This document shows positions 35,711 to 44,211 of a DNA stretch of 64,000 bases, one piece after another. The position numbers and the translations under genes are program-made. Position 1 is the first letter of the stretch. Every line of letters starts with the position of its first letter. The stretch is from Bradyrhizobium sp. CSS354 (GTDB lineage Bacteria > Pseudomonadota > Alphaproteobacteria > Rhizobiales > Xanthobacteraceae), in NCBI RefSeq assembly GCF_029051725.1, contig NZ_JAACFU010000001.1, positions 248,001 to 312,000 on the forward strand, in the 5' to 3' direction. The notes under the pieces are model-generated. The model ran no database searches, had not been told where the DNA came from, and worked only from the letters and a program-made list of their open reading frames with translations.

Positions 35711-36619
35711 TCAATTCACGACGTACACATCCGGATCGAAGCTGGAGCTCGGCTTCTTGAAGGCGTTGCGCAAGGCGCCCGACATGGGGACGTTGTAGTT
35801 GAGGCCGTTCGGCGGCGTCGGCGATTGCAGCCACCTCTTGTAGAGGACCTCGATCTCCTGGCTCGCGTATAGCTCCGCGGTCGCGCGATCGGCGAGCGCT
35901 TTGAACGGCGCGTCCTCCCGCCGCAGCATGATCCCGTAAGGCTCAGGCTTCGAGAACGTCTCCTCGCTGATCATGAAGAGCTGTGGTTCCTTCGAGCGCG
36001 CGATCGCGACCGCGAGCTGCACGTCGTCAAGCGCGTAGGCCTGGGCGCGGTCAGTTTCCAGCAGCAGGAAGGCTTCGGCCTGGTCCTTGGCGGGCATCAC
36101 ATTGATGCCGAGATTGCGCTCGGTGTTGACCTTGGCGAGCTGCGTCAGGTTGACCGAGCCGGCCACCGCCGTCACCGCCTTGCCCTTGAGATCGTCGATG
36201 GTGTTGATCTTTGCGGCTTTCTTGGCCGCAAATCGCGTTGCGCTGAGGAAGTGCGTGTTGGTGAATGCGACCTGCTTCTGGCGATCGGCATTGTTGGTGG
36301 TCGCCGAGCAATGCAGGTCGAGCGTCCCGTTGACCATCAGCGGAATCCGGTTCGACGACGTCACGGCGAGGGTGTCGACGGCGATATCGGCCATGCCGAG
36401 CTGCTTCTTCACGGCATCCACGATCTTGAGGCAGATATCCATGGCAAAGCCGACCGGCTTCTGGTTGCCGTCGAGATAGCTGAACGGGACCGAGGCCTCC
36501 TGATAGCCCAGCGTGATCTTCTTGGTCTCTTTGACCTTCTGAAGCGTACCCGACAGGTCTTCGGCTGAGGCGGCAGTTGCAAGGCATGTGAGGGCCAGGA
36601 CAACAGTGGGAAGACGCAT
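35711..36619 (-). CDS. Polar amino-acid-type ABC substrate-binding protein (GltI-like)
   Basis: 302-residue periplasmic protein (SBP_bac_3). GAGGAG precedes ATG 36619. Signal peptide to about residue 20 (ATAASA). Core elements: KITLGYQEASVPFSYLDGNQ, PVGFAMDICLKIVDAVKK, the ligand motif region SSNRIPLMVNGTLDLHCSAT, and LKGKAVTAVAGS. It resembles glutamate/aspartate binders. No permease or ATPase for it is adjacent; it is the last gene downstream of the amidohydrolase and may be an orphan binder or a late member of that operon. Confidence 0.88.
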   Translation of the reverse strand: MRLPTVVLALTCLATAASAEDLSGTLQKVKETKKITLGYQEASVPFSYLDGNQKPVGFAMDICLKIVDAVKKQLGMADIAVDTLAVTSSNRIPLMVNGTLDLHCSATTNNADRQKQVAFTNTHFLSATRFAAKKAAKINTIDDLKGKAVTAVAGSVNLTQLAKVNTERNLGINVMPAKDQAEAFLLLETDRAQAYALDDVQLAVAIARSKEPQLFMISEETFSKPEPYGIMLRREDAPFKALADRATAELYASQEIEVLYKRWLQSPTPPNGLNYNVPMSGALRNAFKKPSSSFDPDVYVVN

Positions 36620-36764
36620 CGGGAGCTCCTCAGGGATCAGCGGCTTGCGCCGGCGCGCAGCCGCGGATGGTGTAACCCATGGCAGGACCAACCGCCAGAC
36701 GAGGTTGTACCTATCAGCCATCGCGGTTTTATATCGACGCCAGCCAAGGTGTATTCGTGCCCGT

Positions 36765-38204
36765 CTATTCGCAAGTGAGCTGCTGCTCGAACCAGCCAGA
36801 TAGCAGATTTGACAGCGGCGGCCACATCCGCTGGAAGCTCGCGAACTTGCCGACATTGGCGCGATACATCGCGCGTAACTCCTGCTCGATGGCCGGCAGG
36901 TCAACGCCAATACAAGCCCCGTCCTTGGCAATCGTTTTCCCCGCAACGACGACTTCCTTGACCATGGACGCATTGCCGCGGGCGAACAGTAACGCCATGG
37001 AATCAACCGGCATGATCTGGTCACGGTCGAGCCGGTCGAGATCAATCACGGCGAAGTCCGCGGGATTGCCGGGCGCGAGCTCGCCCGTCCCCGGCGCGCC
37101 GGTAGCGCGCCGGCCGTTGTGGACGGCGAGCGCGAACAGTTCGGCCGGCGTCCATGTCTGCCTGAAGCCGAGGCCGCCATGGACCATCTGAACCAGCCGC
37201 ATCTCGCGCAGGACGTCGTCATCCTCGTCGAGCGCCAGCCCGTCGACGCCGACGGCGATGGCACAACCGCATTTGTGCGCGGCGGCGATCGGGGCGAGCC
37301 CTGAGCGCAGATGCATGTTAGAGCTGAAGTTGGTAACGATGCGCGTGCCAGAGGCCGCGATCATCTCGAGCTCATCCGGGCGGGCGTGGATGCAATGCGC
37401 GAGCGTCAGCCGCTCGGAGAGGAAGCCGATGTCGCGCAGCCATCGCACCATGTCGGGAAAGTTCTGGTCCGCCCAGGCGCGCTGATACACGGTCTCCAGC
37501 AGGTGCATGTGGATGCGGCGGCCGGTCCGCACCGAGTTCTCGGCAACGGCTTCAAGGAGCGGCTTCGAGCACCATTGCACGCCGGCGGGCCCAAGCTGCA
37601 CATCGACCATGGGGCCAGTGATCGCCGCGGCAATGGCGTCGGTCATTTCGATATAGGCGTTGGGCGACATCGGTACGCGCACAAAGAGGTCCTCGATGGT
37701 CTTGCGATCATCGCGGGAGAGCCCAGTGAGGACCGGTTCGGCATCACCATAGACGATTGGATTCTGGTCTCGCACGGCCAGCGCGAAGGCGATGCGGATG
37801 CCGACGTCGGATGCAGCCCTCGCGATCGCCTTGGCTTCATCGAGCATGGGCATCGTCCCGCTCGGCCGCGTGTAGTGAACCATCATCGCCGCGCAGCCGG
37901 TCTTGGCCGAGCGCGCCAGCGCGGAGGCCGCGGTCAGATAGGGATCGACCGGCGTACCCAGTGCGGTCCGCAGGATCCAGCTCTCCAGGGGCATGCCGAC
38001 CGCACCAAAGGACGACGCGGTCGCGCGGGCATGGTCATGGGCGTTGACGAACGCTGGAATGACAAAGGAGCGAGGACCGCTGGTTGGCCCCGCTCCTTCA
38101 AAAACATCGGTGATGACACCGCCGTCGTGCCGCAGCACGACATTGTCGAAGACACCACGATCGATGCCACGGAACAGGCTGGTCGCCGCAATCTCCGTGA
38201 CCAT
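36765..38204 (-). CDS. Amidohydrolase superfamily protein (deaminase/TRZ-ATZ-like)
   Basis: 479 residues. Metal motif NAHDHAR (about residue 58) replaces the usual HxH with a His-x-His spacing preserved; later metal or catalytic residues sit in HMHLLET, LAHCIHARPDE and the terminal Asp region GVDGLALDEDDD. These match the TRZ/ATZ and cytosine-deaminase subtype acting on ring C-N bonds. GGGAGGGG precedes ATG 38204. It starts 15 bases after the binding-protein stop, so it is in the ABC operon. Probably hydrolyses an imported N-heterocycle (inference). Confidence 0.82.
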   Translation of the reverse strand: MVTEIAATSLFRGIDRGVFDNVVLRHDGGVITDVFEGAGPTSGPRSFVIPAFVNAHDHARATASSFGAVGMPLESWILRTALGTPVDPYLTAASALARSAKTGCAAMMVHYTRPSGTMPMLDEAKAIARAASDVGIRIAFALAVRDQNPIVYGDAEPVLTGLSRDDRKTIEDLFVRVPMSPNAYIEMTDAIAAAITGPMVDVQLGPAGVQWCSKPLLEAVAENSVRTGRRIHMHLLETVYQRAWADQNFPDMVRWLRDIGFLSERLTLAHCIHARPDELEMIAASGTRIVTNFSSNMHLRSGLAPIAAAHKCGCAIAVGVDGLALDEDDDVLREMRLVQMVHGGLGFRQTWTPAELFALAVHNGRRATGAPGTGELAPGNPADFAVIDLDRLDRDQIMPVDSMALLFARGNASMVKEVVVAGKTIAKDGACIGVDLPAIEQELRAMYRANVGKFASFQRMWPPLSNLLSGWFEQQLTCE

Positions 38205-38219
38205 GACCACCCCTCCCAA

Positions 38220-39245
38220 TCAGTTGGCCGTATACACCAACTCCCGCTCCGCGCGCGGCGGCAGGAATTCGCGCGAGAAGACTTCCGCCGGGGTCGGCGC
38301 CCGGGCGAGCTGATAGCCCTCAACCACGATGCCGATAGCCCGCGTCATGCGGTCGTCCTTGATGTCACCGATCCCGATTTCTTTCATCTCAGCCGAGACG
38401 ATCAGCTTGTCGAAGGAATATTGCAGCCGACGCTTCTCGACTGCGACGTCGATCAGATTGTCGTAGTTCAGCGCGGCTTTCATGCCGGCGTTCTGGTCCT
38501 TGGCGACGGCAATCGCGCCCTTGTTGATGGCACGCACCAAGCCCGCTACCGCCTTCGGGTTCGACGCGATCAGCTTCTTGGAGACCATCACGCCGTTGGA
38601 ATAGAGATCGAGGCCGTATTCACCGAAAGAGAACCATTTGAAATCCTTGTCGGGATCCTGGCGGTTGAGCACGAGATTGAAGTAGCTGGTGATATTGAAC
38701 ACGAGAGCAGCATCGATGTCGCCCTTGATCAGCATCGGCTCCTGCAGGTTCGGCGCCATGTTGGAGATCTTGATCTTGTCGCCGTCGAGGCCGTTCTTGC
38801 GCGTGAACACCGGCAGCAGCCGCGTCGTCGGCGTGCCCTGCGCGCCCCCGAGCGTGTGCCCTTCAAAATCCTTGATCGTGTTGATGCCGCTGGTCTTCTT
38901 GGCAACAATCGCGAACGGCGGCTGGTTCCACATCATGTAGACCATGACGGGGGCGTCCTGCGGTTTGGTCGAGGCGTTCTGGATGATGGCGTTGACGTCG
39001 CCGAACCCTGCGTCATAGGCGCCTGACATGACGCGCGTGACGGTGGCACCTGATCCCTCGCCCTGGTCGATGACAACGTTAAGGCCTTCCTCTTTGAAGA
39101 AACCGTTGTCCTTGGCATAGAAGAACGCGGCATCGCTACCCTGCGTCTTCCAGCCCAGCGTGAACTTGATCGTGGTGTCCTCGGCCGCGGCGACGCCCGT
39201 GGACAGGGCCAATCCCAGCACTGCGGCAGTTACTTTTCTCAACAT
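38220..39245 (-). CDS. ABC transporter substrate-binding protein (NMT1/THI5-like)
   Basis: 341 residues, signal peptide at residues 1-20 (TGVAAA). The mature start TIKFTLGWKTQGSDAAFFYA, then GFFKEEGLNVVIDQGEGSG and DFEGHTLGGAQGTPTTR, are diagnostic of the NMT1/SsuA/TauA family. These bind thiamin pyrimidines, sulfonates, nitrate or riboflavin precursors. With two amidohydrolases nearby, a pyrimidine-like or other N-heterocyclic ligand is likely. It follows the permease by 39 bases in the same operon. Confidence 0.92.
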   Translation of the reverse strand: MLRKVTAAVLGLALSTGVAAAEDTTIKFTLGWKTQGSDAAFFYAKDNGFFKEEGLNVVIDQGEGSGATVTRVMSGAYDAGFGDVNAIIQNASTKPQDAPVMVYMMWNQPPFAIVAKKTSGINTIKDFEGHTLGGAQGTPTTRLLPVFTRKNGLDGDKIKISNMAPNLQEPMLIKGDIDAALVFNITSYFNLVLNRQDPDKDFKWFSFGEYGLDLYSNGVMVSKKLIASNPKAVAGLVRAINKGAIAVAKDQNAGMKAALNYDNLIDVAVEKRRLQYSFDKLIVSAEMKEIGIGDIKDDRMTRAIGIVVEGYQLARAPTPAEVFSREFLPPRAERELVYTAN

Positions 39246-39284
39246 CGAGACCTCCTCAGCTTCGTTGCGTGACGTTTGAAAAAA

Positions 39285-40061
39285 TCAGGTGGCGATGACG
39301 TCGTTCTTGCGCGTGGCCCAACCGGTGACACGCCCCTCGATCAGCGAGAACACGACGTAAAGCGCGACGCCGAGGGCGGCGAGCACGAACAGGCTGGCGA
39401 ACACCAGCGGCACGTTGAAATTCGATGACGCGGTCATCATGACGTTACCGAGGCCGCGGTTGGAGGCGACCGTCTCCGACAACACCGCGCCGACGAAGGC
39501 GTAGGAGATCGCGACCTTCAGAGAGGCGAAGAAGAACGGCATCGTCCTGGGCAGGCCGACATTCCAGAGGATGTCGAACTTGCTGGCGCCGAGCGCCTTC
39601 AGCACGTCTTCGAGTTCGGGCTCGGTGGTCGCAAGTCCCGTCGCGATATTCACGACGATCGGGAAAAAACAGATCGAGAGCGCCGTCAGGACCGCGGGCA
39701 CCGTGCCGGAGCCGAACCACAGCACGAAGATCGGAACCACCGCGACCTTGGGGATCGAGGAGAAGCCGATCAAGAGAGGATAGCAGGTGTCATAGGCCGT
39801 CTTGGAGACGCCGATGGTGGCGCCGAGCGCGACACCGAGCGCGACGCCGAGCACGAAGCCGAACATTGTGGTGGCAAGCGTCTGCACGATGTGGGGCCAC
39901 AACACCGGAAAGCGCTGGTACAAGGTCACGAATACTTGCGACGGCCGCGGTAGCACGAGATCCGACATTCCGGTCGCGAGACAAAACAGTTCCCACGCGA
40001 CGAAGAACAGCACGATCAGTCCCGCCGACCACGCCTTCTGCCTGATATAGATTGCGGACAT
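39285..40061 (-). CDS. ABC transporter permease (SsuC/TauC/NMT-type)
   Basis: 258-residue inner-membrane permease with about six membrane helices. The BPD_transp_1 EAA loop is EPELEDVLKALGASKFDILWNVGLP. Start 40061 abuts the ATPase stop (40063), consistent with coupled translation. It partners the ATPase upstream and the NMT1-like binder downstream. Confidence 0.93.
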   Translation of the reverse strand: MSAIYIRQKAWSAGLIVLFFVAWELFCLATGMSDLVLPRPSQVFVTLYQRFPVLWPHIVQTLATTMFGFVLGVALGVALGATIGVSKTAYDTCYPLLIGFSSIPKVAVVPIFVLWFGSGTVPAVLTALSICFFPIVVNIATGLATTEPELEDVLKALGASKFDILWNVGLPRTMPFFFASLKVAISYAFVGAVLSETVASNRGLGNVMMTASSNFNVPLVFASLFVLAALGVALYVVFSLIEGRVTGWATRKNDVIAT

Positions 40062-40062
40062 C

Positions 40063-40926
40063 TCAGCCTGCCCTCTGTTGGGCCGCGCCGCGCGCATCCT
40101 CGATGAAGGCGCGCAGCTTCTGGTTCAGCGCGACAAATTCCGGCTCGAAGGTCATGGCAACGGTGCGCGGCCGCGCGAACTCCACACGACTGTCGTCGAG
40201 AATGCGGCCGGGACGCGCGCTCATTACGCAAATGCGGCTGGCAAGGAAGCCGGCTTCGCGCAGGTCATGGGTGACGAGCAGCACCGTCGGCTTATGCGTC
40301 ATCCAGAGGTTCTGGAGGATCGTCCACAGCTCCTCTCGGGTGAACTGGTCGAGAGCGCCGAATGGCTCATCCAGCAGCAGCATGCGCGGCTCGTGGATCA
40401 GCGCGCGGCAGAGGTTGGCGCGCTGGAGCATGCCGCCGGAGAGCTGCCAGGGAAAGTGGCTGCCAAAGCCCTTGAGGCCGACCTGCTCCAGCAGCGCGTT
40501 GGCCTTGTCGCGGAACGCTGTCTTGCGCAGCTTGCGGAAATTGGAGCGGAACGGCTCGACGATCTTGAGCGGCAGCATGATGTTCCGCTCGATCGTCATC
40601 CACGGCAGCATGGTCGGGTTCTGGAAGGCCATGCCGACCCGCAGCGCGCGCGCCGCGACCTCCCGGCCGCCGACGATGACGACCCCGCTGGTGGGCTGCA
40701 CCAGGCCGCTGACGAGACGCAGAATGGTCGATTTGCCGCATCCGGACGGGCCGACCAATGCAACAAACTCGCCGTCGGCGATCTTCAGGCTGGTCTTGGA
40801 CAGAGCGGGCACGGCGCGGTCGCCGCGTCCGAAGGTCACTGACGCCTCGGACAGCTCTATCGCTGTCGCGGCGGCCTCTTCGGAAACGGGCTGACCGTCA
40901 AATTGAGCGTTGGGTTGCATGCGCAT
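40063..40926 (-). CDS. ABC transporter ATP-binding protein (SsuB/NitD-type)
   Basis: 287-residue ATPase. Walker A GPSGCGKST, signature LSGGMLQRANLCRAL, Walker B MLLLDEPFGALD, switch LLVTHDLREA. The start is uncertain: 40926 and 40920 are both in frame, without a clear Shine-Dalgarno. A TGCATGCA palindrome (40938-40945) lies 12 bases upstream of 40926, consistent with repression by the divergent GntR gene. It is the first gene of the ATPase-permease-binder-amidohydrolase operon. Confidence 0.92.
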   Translation of the reverse strand: MRMQPNAQFDGQPVSEEAAATAIELSEASVTFGRGDRAVPALSKTSLKIADGEFVALVGPSGCGKSTILRLVSGLVQPTSGVVIVGGREVAARALRVGMAFQNPTMLPWMTIERNIMLPLKIVEPFRSNFRKLRKTAFRDKANALLEQVGLKGFGSHFPWQLSGGMLQRANLCRALIHEPRMLLLDEPFGALDQFTREELWTILQNLWMTHKPTVLLVTHDLREAGFLASRICVMSARPGRILDDSRVEFARPRTVAMTFEPEFVALNQKLRAFIEDARGAAQQRAG

Positions 40927-40937
40927 CACAGCCAAAG

Positions 40938-40945
40938 TGCATGCA
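40938..40945. promoter_or_regulatory. GntR operator candidate 1 (TGCATGCA)
   Basis: Perfect 8-bp palindrome in context AAGTGCATGCAAGG, 12 bases before the ABC ATPase start. The same 8-mer occurs before the GntR gene and before the cytosine-deaminase-like gene. Confidence 0.55.
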
Positions 40946-41041
40946 AGGTGGATGCCAGCGGGCAAAGCTCGTAAAATCAATGTCCTGAGAGAATTCCGTG
41001 CCTGCGAAGCGGATTCGATTTAGGCAATCGGACCGTCAAAC

Positions 41042-41049
41042 TGCATGCA
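41042..41049. promoter_or_regulatory. GntR operator candidate 2 (TGCATGCA)
   Basis: Context AAACTGCATGCAATTGG, 65 bases upstream of the GntR start, in the divergent promoter region shared with the ABC operon. Suits autoregulation. Confidence 0.55.
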
Positions 41050-41114
41050 ATTGGGGCGCTAAATTGCCGGAACGCCGTGCTAAACAGAGGTGACACCCAC
41101 CCAAGGAATCGCCG

Positions 41115-41873
41115 ATGCCGGCGCGCGCCACCAGGAAGACTTCCGAATCGTCAGACAAGGTCAGCATGATCTGCCGCGCGCTCAGGCGCGCGATCATTGA
41201 GCAGGCGCTGGAGCCCGGCGCAAAGCTGCCCGAGGATTCACTCGGCGAGCGCTTCGGCGTCAGCCGCACCATTGCCCGCCACGCGCTAGGGCAACTGGCG
41301 GCGGAAGGCCTGGTCGAGCTCCGCCGCAACCGGATCGCAGTGGTGGCGACGCCGAGCTGGCAGGAGGCGCGCGACGCCTTCGATATCCGCATCGAGCTCG
41401 AGCGGCTCGTGGTGCGCCAGCTCGCGGGCAAACTAACCAAGAGCCAGATCAGCGAGCTGACCGACCACGTCGATGCGGAAGACCGTGCGCGTGGCGGCAC
41501 GGACGCAGCCTCGATCCGGCTGGCCACCGAATTCCATATCCTGCTCGCCCAGATGACGAATAGCCCGATCCTGGTGCGCTATGTCAGCGAGGTTGCCTAC
41601 CGTTGCTGCCTGACGCTGTCGCTGTACAGCCGACCGCACTCGACCGAATGCGCGATCAACGAGCATCGCGCCATCATCGCCGCGCTCGCCAAGGGCGACG
41701 AGGCCAAGGTGATGGAATTGATGCACCATCATCTGGATTCTGTGGCCAATCGCGCATTGGTCGCCCCGACTCCGCAGCGCGGCCGCGATCTGCTCGATGT
41801 TCTCGCGCCCTACGCCGATGAGGTCACGAGTGACCGCGTCGTCAAACTGCCTAAAGTCGCTCGGCGCGGTTAG
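41115..41873 (+). CDS. GntR family (FCD-type) transcriptional regulator
   Basis: 252 residues. Winged HTH in residues 16-80 (SMICRALRRAIIEQALEPGA, then LGERFGVSRTIARHALGQLA). The C-terminal FCD helical domain has the expected metal/ligand residues, with Asp and His in FDIRIELERLVVRQL, EFHILLAQMTNSPIL and NEHRAIIAALAKGDE. AAGGA precedes the start. It is divergent from the ABC operon, and three TGCATGCA sites lie within 1.4 kb, so it probably controls the ABC operon, itself and the deaminase gene. The last four bases overlap the convergent SnoaL-like gene. Confidence 0.92.
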   Translation: MPARATRKTSESSDKVSMICRALRRAIIEQALEPGAKLPEDSLGERFGVSRTIARHALGQLAAEGLVELRRNRIAVVATPSWQEARDAFDIRIELERLVVRQLAGKLTKSQISELTDHVDAEDRARGGTDAASIRLATEFHILLAQMTNSPILVRYVSEVAYRCCLTLSLYSRPHSTECAINEHRAIIAALAKGDEAKVMELMHHHLDSVANRALVAPTPQRGRDLLDVLAPYADEVTSDRVVKLPKVARRG

Positions 41874-42286
41874 GCTTCGATCCCGCGTTGAACCAAAATG
41901 CGCTCCGCGCTGTCGTTCCAGACATCCATTTTCACGATCTGGCCGCCTCTGACGACGAAACGATCGACATAACGATTACCCTCGAACGGCGTGCCGTCGA
42001 TCCACTCGCCATAGAGCGTGCCTACGCTGTAGACGACGGTCTCGTCCGCGCCCGGGCAGACGTCGAACCGATCCATCTTCTTCTTGACCCAGCGATAGCG
42101 CTTTGCGTTGAAGCCGGTCGGCCCGCGCGGGTGACCGAATTCGCGCCCGCCTGTAAACGTGATCACCGTCCCCGGCTTCATATAGGCTGCGGCTGCATCG
42201 GGATCGGGTATCATCGAGGCCGTGAGATAAGCTTCGACGATCTCAGCGTCGGTTGTCGGACGTTGGGCTGTTGCAGGAGCGGACAT
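41870..42286 (-). CDS. SnoaL/NTF2-like protein
   Basis: 138-residue cone-shaped-fold protein. GGAG precedes ATG 42286. It has the NTF2-like order: N-terminal helices (DAEIVEAYLTASMIPDPDAA), TVITFTGGREFGHP, then DETVVYSVGTLYGEWIDGTPFEGNRYVDRFVVRGGQIVKM in short strands. Members are isomerases, hydrolases or binding proteins; the substrate cannot be read from sequence. It is divergent from the deaminase-like gene across a 147-base gap with a TGCATGCA site, so probably in the same regulon. Confidence 0.78.
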   Translation of the reverse strand: MSAPATAQRPTTDAEIVEAYLTASMIPDPDAAAAYMKPGTVITFTGGREFGHPRGPTGFNAKRYRWVKKKMDRFDVCPGADETVVYSVGTLYGEWIDGTPFEGNRYVDRFVVRGGQIVKMDVWNDSAERILVQRGIEA

Positions 42287-42332
42287 GACGGGTTCTCCGG
42301 GGCCGACACATTCTACAATTCACTCCTCGAAT

Positions 42333-42340
42333 TGCATGCA
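42333..42340. promoter_or_regulatory. GntR operator candidate 3 (TGCATGCA)
   Basis: Context GAATTGCATGCACGTT, between the SnoaL-like and deaminase-like starts. A degenerate relative CTGCACACAAT follows at about 42368, compared with CTGCATGCAAT at site 2. Confidence 0.55.
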
Positions 42341-42433
42341 CGTTTTTTGAACAATTCGCCTGCGGAACTGCACACAATCTAGAGCTGCCCACCTCCTCCG
42401 CTTCCGTTAGGCTATCCACCTGAATCAGACGCC

Positions 42434-43675
42434 ATGACCAGCCAAACCGCCCTCGACCTGATCTTCCGCAACACGCTGTTGCGATCATCCGCCGCACCGG
42501 TCGATATCGGCGTGAAGGCCGGCCGCATCGCCGCGATCGAGCCGAAGCTCGCCTGCGAAGCCGTCGAAGTCGATGTCGGCGGGCGCCTCGCCCTGCCCGG
42601 CTTCGTCGACAGCCACATCCATCTCGACAAGGCCTGCCTGCTTGGCCGCTGCGGGCATGATCACGGCAGCGTCTCGGAAGCGATCCGCGCCGTCGCCGGG
42701 ATGAAGAAGGATTTCTCGGTCGAGGACGTCTACGCGCGCGGCGCCCGGGTGCTCGAACGCGCCATCGCCCACGGCACCACGCGCATGCGAACCCACGTCG
42801 AAATCGATCCGCGCATCGGCTTGCGCGGCTTCGAGGCGGTGAAGGCGCTGAAGCGTGACTATGCCTGGGCGATCGACCTGTCGCTCTGTGTCTTTCCGCA
42901 GGAAGGCCTCACCAACGATCCCGGCAGCGAGGAGCTTCTGATCCAGGCGCTGCGCGACGGCGGCGAGGTGATCGGCGGCTGTCCCTACACGGACACCGAC
43001 CCGAACGCCCATCTCGCACGCATCTTCGACCTCGCCGAGGCGTTCGACGTGGATGTCGACCTCCATCTCGATTTCGATCTCGATCCCTCCTGGTGGCACC
43101 TCGACGAGGTCTGCCGGCAGACCGAGCGGCGCAACTACGGGGGCCGCGTGGCGATCGGCCATGCGACGAAACTCTCCGCACTGCCACCGGAGCGGCTGAA
43201 GGCCGCCACAGCGCAACTGGCGAAGGCCGGCGTTGCCGTCACCGTGCTGCCGGCAACCGATCTCTATTTGATGGGGCGCGAAGCGACCCACAACGCGCCA
43301 CGCGGGCTGACGCTCGCCCACAAGCTCTCCGGCGACGGCGTGGTGTGCTCGATCGCGACCAACAACGTGCTCAATCCCTTCACGCCGTTCGGCGATGCCT
43401 CCCTGCTCCGAATGGCGAACTTCTACGCCAACGTCGCGCATGCCTCGGTGAACGACTTCGATGCGTGCCTCGATCTCGTAACCGAGCTGCCGGCGCGGCT
43501 GATGAACCTACGGAATTACGGCATCAGGGTCGGAAACCCCGCCGATCTCGTCGTGCTCGATACGCAAGACAGCCGCTTCGCGATCGCCGAGCTGCCGGAT
43601 ATCGTGATGGGCTTCAAGAACGGCCGGCAGACTTTTGCGCGGCAACGACCCATTCTGTTTCGCCCCGGCTCCTGA
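42434..43675 (+). CDS. Cytosine deaminase-like amidohydrolase
   Basis: 413-residue metal-dependent deaminase or hydrolase. Metal motif FVDSHIHLDKACLLGRC (HxH-L-DK, the CodA signature), further ligands in DVDLHLDFDLDPS and IGHATKLSALPPE, and the terminal catalytic region SIATNNVLNPFTPFG. In true CodA the late Asp lies in a DN(V/I)-type context; here ATNNV replaces it, so the substrate may differ from cytosine. It is divergent from the SnoaL-like gene, with a candidate GntR site upstream. Confidence 0.88.
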   Translation: MTSQTALDLIFRNTLLRSSAAPVDIGVKAGRIAAIEPKLACEAVEVDVGGRLALPGFVDSHIHLDKACLLGRCGHDHGSVSEAIRAVAGMKKDFSVEDVYARGARVLERAIAHGTTRMRTHVEIDPRIGLRGFEAVKALKRDYAWAIDLSLCVFPQEGLTNDPGSEELLIQALRDGGEVIGGCPYTDTDPNAHLARIFDLAEAFDVDVDLHLDFDLDPSWWHLDEVCRQTERRNYGGRVAIGHATKLSALPPERLKAATAQLAKAGVAVTVLPATDLYLMGREATHNAPRGLTLAHKLSGDGVVCSIATNNVLNPFTPFGDASLLRMANFYANVAHASVNDFDACLDLVTELPARLMNLRNYGIRVGNPADLVVLDTQDSRFAIAELPDIVMGFKNGRQTFARQRPILFRPGS

Positions 43676-43763
43676 GCCGCTCTGGACGCATATCTGCATT
43701 GAAGCGAGGCGGATGCCGCGTTATTTCCGTTCGATGTTACCGCCGATCGTTCTCATATTCCGA

Positions 43764-43782
43764 ATCCGGTAGAATACCGGAT
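43764..43782. promoter_or_regulatory. Inverted repeat upstream of a small gene
   Basis: ATCCGGTA-GAA-TACCGGAT, 8-bp perfect arms with a 3-base centre, about 105 bases upstream of the 103-residue gene at 43888. Symmetry and size suit a dimeric regulator site. Regulator unknown. Confidence 0.45.
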
Positions 43783-43887
43783 AGTCGATCCGCGCTGATT
43801 GCCGATAGCTGAGCGTATTGCCAGTCCCGCGGTGCCGTTCAAAGCAGAACCTGCACTGATGTCTGCATTCATCGGGGAAGCATCGAC

Positions 43888-44199
43888 ATGTTCAGCGCAT
43901 TCAGCAGCATCGACCATCACGCCATTCGAGCGAGAACGCCCGGCGATGCCGCGATAAAACGGCTCGACGGCATCGGGCATGTCCTGTCAAACCTCGATCT
44001 GGCGAGCATCCGGACCCAGGATGACTTGACGCGCATGCTCCTGACGCTCGACACCGCCGACAAGTGCATTCGGGTGATCCGCGCGGAATTCCGGACCCAA
44101 GTCGCGAACGATCGGCTGGCCCGCAAGACCGAAGACCTGATGGCGTTGATCGAACGCGTCCGGGACGAGCTCACGGGCTGTTGCGCGGTAAAGTCCTGA
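43888..44199 (+). CDS. Hypothetical helical protein
   Basis: 103 residues. GGGGAAG precedes ATG 43888. Mostly alpha-helical and soluble (DDLTRMLLTLDTADKCIRVI, then ALIERVRDELTG). Two cysteines close to the end (GCCAVKS) could bind metal or form a disulfide. No family recognised. Single gene, convergent with the oxidoreductase at 44212. Confidence 0.6.
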   Translation: MFSAFSSIDHHAIRARTPGDAAIKRLDGIGHVLSNLDLASIRTQDDLTRMLLTLDTADKCIRVIRAEFRTQVANDRLARKTEDLMALIERVRDELTGCCAVKS

Positions 44200-44211
44200 G
44201 CAAGAGCCGCC

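Noticed and set aside
37311..39026. Plus-strand frame of 571 codons opposite the amidohydrolase and NMT1-like binder
   Set aside because: No motif, spans two real genes and their junction; a GC-driven shadow.
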